Origin: Deltaproteobacteria bacterium
GTDB taxonomy: Bacteria > Desulfobacterota > DSM-4660 > Desulfatiglandales > B25-G16
DNA length: 6,961 nt
Direction of reading: 5' to 3'
Assembly (NCBI GenBank): GCA_020348625.1
Contig: CP070752.1
Coordinates: forward strand, 1,501,190 to 1,508,150
The notes under the pieces were generated by a model, which was not told the origin of the DNA, did no database searches, and saw nothing but the letters and a program-made list of their open reading frames with translations. Below are positions 5,166-6,961 of the stretch, one piece after another (the first letter of the stretch is position 1; each line of letters opens with the position of its first letter). The position numbers and the translations under genes are program-made.

Positions 5166-6961
5166 ATGAAGAGGGTTATCAAACGGTGTGGGGTCATTGG
5201 AGCCGGTGTAATGGGAGCAACCATCGCCGCCCAGCTGGCGAATGTCGGTCTCGAGGTGGTTCTTCTGGATATTGTGCTCCCCGAACTTACGGAAGACGAC
5301 AAGAAGAAAGGGCTCACCAAGGAGAGCATGGAGTTCAGGAACAGGCTGGCGCGCAATGGGGTGGATATCGCGCTGAAGTCGAAGCCGGCATCCTTTTACG
5401 TTCCTGAGAACGCCACCCGGATCACCATCGGAAATCTGGCTGACAATTTGGGATGGCTCAGCGAGGTTGACTGGATCATCGAAGTCGTTGTCGAAAGGCT
5501 GGATATCAAGAAGGATGTCTTTGAAAAGCTTGAGACAGTTCTAAAACCCGGTATCATTATCACCTCCAATACCTCCGGCATATCGGCCCGAGCCATGTGT
5601 GAAGATCGCTCAGAGGATTTCCGCAAGCACTTCGCCATTACCCATTTCTTCAACCCTCCGCGGTATATGAAGCTGTTAGAGATTGTGCCGGGACCTGATA
5701 CGCTCCCCGAGGTCATTGAGAGCCTGGCGGAAGAGTGTGAGAAGGTGCTGGGAAAGGGAATCGTCTACGGCAAGGATACACCCAATTTCGTGGCAAACAG
5801 GATTGGAACCTACGCAATGCTCTATGCCATCCAGGCGATGATGGAACTGGGGCTGAGCATAGAGGCTGTAGATCAATTGACCGGCCCCGTTATAGGGCAT
5901 CCGAAGAGCGCCTCTTTCAGGACAGCCGATTTGGTCGGTCTTGATACCCTGGCTCATGTGGCGAGAAATGTTTACGAGGGTGCCCCCGATGATGAGAAAC
6001 GCGACATGTTCCAGGTGCCAGACTTCATTCAACGCATGATGGAAAAGGGGATGCTGGGCGACAAGACCGGTCTTGGTTTCTACAAGAAAACCAAGGATGA
6101 AAAGGGGAACAAGGTAATCCTTTCCCTGGATTATGAGTCGCTCGAGCATACCCCACAAGAGGCGGTGAAACTGGCCTCGCTGGAGGCTGCCAAGAACATT
6201 TCAGGGACGGCCGCAAAAATAAACTCCCTGTTTTCCGCCAAAGATCGTGCCGGACAGTTTACCTTTCGTACTTTGACCGAGACCCTCATTTACACTGCCA
6301 ACCGCATCCCGGAGATTGCAGACGATATTGTGAATGTCGACAACGCCATGAAGTGGGGGTTTAACTGGAGAATGGGCCCCTTTGAAACGTGGGATGCCCT
6401 TGGGGTGGGGAAGTCCGTGGCAAAAATGAAAGAAGCCGGTTATGAGATCCCTGCATGGGTGCAGGAGATGCTCGATGGCGGAAACGAGTCGTTTTACAAG
6501 CGTGAAGCAGGCATGCTTTCTTTCTACGATATGGTTTCCAAGGGTTATAAGGAGGTCCCGGTCAAGCCGGGAATTATCCTCCTGCCATCCCTCAAGGAAC
6601 GGGAGAAGAAGGTGGCCGGAAATAAGGGGGCGAGCCTGATTGACCTTGGCGACGGTGTGGCCTGTCTGGAGTTTCATACCAAGATGAACGCAATGGGAGA
6701 CGACATCATTACCATGGTCGTCAAATCGGCTGACATCGTGAGTGCGGACTTCGAAGGCCTGGTCATTGCCAACCACAGTGATAACTTCTCAGTCGGGGCA
6801 AATTTGGCCCTGATCCTGTTTACAGCCCAGGAAGAGGAGTGGGATGAGCTGGAGTGGATGATCAAGACCTTTCAGGATTCCTTTATGAAGCTCAAATACC
6901 TGGATAAGCCCGTGGTAGCGGCACCCGCAGGGATGGCTCTGGGCGGCGGTTGCGAGATCTG
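5166..6961 (+). CDS. FadN-type 3-hydroxyacyl-CoA dehydrogenase/enoyl-CoA hydratase (3' end beyond window)
   Basis: A bifunctional beta-oxidation enzyme converting enoyl-CoA to 3-hydroxyacyl-CoA and, with NAD, to 3-ketoacyl-CoA. ATG 5166 has AAAAGGAGG (5150-5158) 7 nt upstream. The visible 598 residues compare with about 790 for B. subtilis FadN, which they resemble throughout. The N-terminal Rossmann motif is GAGVMG (12-17), with Asp35 closing the second strand. The dehydrogenase signature includes SNTSGIS (134-140), His160 in THFFNP, Glu172 in LLEIV and Asn211 in NFVANR, matching the catalytic His-Glu pair and conserved Asn of the family. The C-terminal domain repeat follows (FNWRMGPFE). The crotonase domain begins near residue 505 (SLIDLGDGVACLEFH), with oxyanion motif FSVGANL and GGGCE containing Glu597, equivalent to Glu144 of enoyl-CoA hydratase. 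The second catalytic Glu lies past the window. Dehydrogenase-first order is the reverse of E. coli FadB. The window edge truncates the gene, and I see no frameshift. Regulation by the palindrome at 5057-5084 is likely. Confidence 0.93.
   Translation, partial: MKRVIKRCGVIGAGVMGATIAAQLANVGLEVVLLDIVLPELTEDDKKKGLTKESMEFRNRLARNGVDIALKSKPASFYVPENATRITIGNLADNLGWLSEVDWIIEVVVERLDIKKDVFEKLETVLKPGIIITSNTSGISARAMCEDRSEDFRKHFAITHFFNPPRYMKLLEIVPGPDTLPEVIESLAEECEKVLGKGIVYGKDTPNFVANRIGTYAMLYAIQAMMELGLSIEAVDQLTGPVIGHPKSASFRTADLVGLDTLAHVARNVYEGAPDDEKRDMFQVPDFIQRMMEKGMLGDKTGLGFYKKTKDEKGNKVILSLDYESLEHTPQEAVKLASLEAAKNISGTAAKINSLFSAKDRAGQFTFRTLTETLIYTANRIPEIADDIVNVDNAMKWGFNWRMGPFETWDALGVGKSVAKMKEAGYEIPAWVQEMLDGGNESFYKREAGMLSFYDMVSKGYKEVPVKPGIILLPSLKEREKKVAGNKGASLIDLGDGVACLEFHTKMNAMGDDIITMVVKSADIVSADFEGLVIANHSDNFSVGANLALILFTAQEEEWDELEWMIKTFQDSFMKLKYLDKPVVAAPAGMALGGGCEI

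Noticed and set aside
5396..6865. Minus-strand ORFs of 63-191 codons opposite the FadN-type gene
   Set aside because: Antisense shadows of a well-matched enzyme gene with continuous family similarity on the plus strand.
1..6961. CRISPR array, insertion sequence, phage or defence cassette
   Set aside because: No regularly spaced repeats, transposase motifs, terminal inverted repeats with target duplications, integrase or defence-type domains were seen in any frame.

Overview
The window is ordinary bacterial chromosome of intermediate GC. It carries three protein genes and one tRNA gene: an acyl-CoA racemase/CoA-transferase, a Lon-family protease and the first three quarters of a beta-oxidation multifunctional enzyme. 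Strong Shine-Dalgarno sequences, sigma70-type promoters and an encoded CCA tail all fit bacteria. The enzyme set would suit a fatty-acid or aromatic-acid degrading anaerobe such as a member of the Desulfobacterota (former Deltaproteobacteria). That placement is an inference from gene content only and is weak.

Layout. Positions 1-895 contain no gene I can support, but they hold three minus-strand terminator-like hairpins, two of which resemble each other. A tRNA-Leu(CAA) gene lies on the minus strand at 938-1025, with a near-ideal promoter (1036-1063) and an immediate rho-independent terminator (896-929). At 1247-2389 on the plus strand is a family III CoA-transferase-fold protein that keeps the His/Asp/Glu catalytic set of alpha-methylacyl-CoA racemase. 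Seventeen bases beyond it, and convergent, is an 810-residue Lon-like protease of the LonC/AAA_32 type (4839-2407, minus). Its Ser-Lys dyad is intact but its Walker A and Walker B motifs are damaged. A 326-base divergent intergenic region follows. It carries a promoter and a perfect 12+4+12 palindrome closely matching the Bacillus FadR operator. From 5166 to the right edge runs a FadN-type protein (3-hydroxyacyl-CoA dehydrogenase followed by enoyl-CoA hydratase), truncated by the window end.

How the parts fit. FadN-type enzymes carry out the hydration and dehydrogenation steps of beta-oxidation. An alpha-methylacyl-CoA racemase sets the stereochemistry needed to oxidise 2-methyl-branched acyl-CoAs. 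The two could serve the same catabolism, with the FadN-type gene controlled by a TetR-family acyl-CoA-responsive repressor encoded elsewhere. The protease sits between them in the opposite orientation, so it is not in an operon with either. I did not find a clearly new multi-gene system. The observations most worth following are the FadR-like operator, the probably nucleotide-independent Lon-like protease, and the repeated terminator-like structures left of the tRNA gene.
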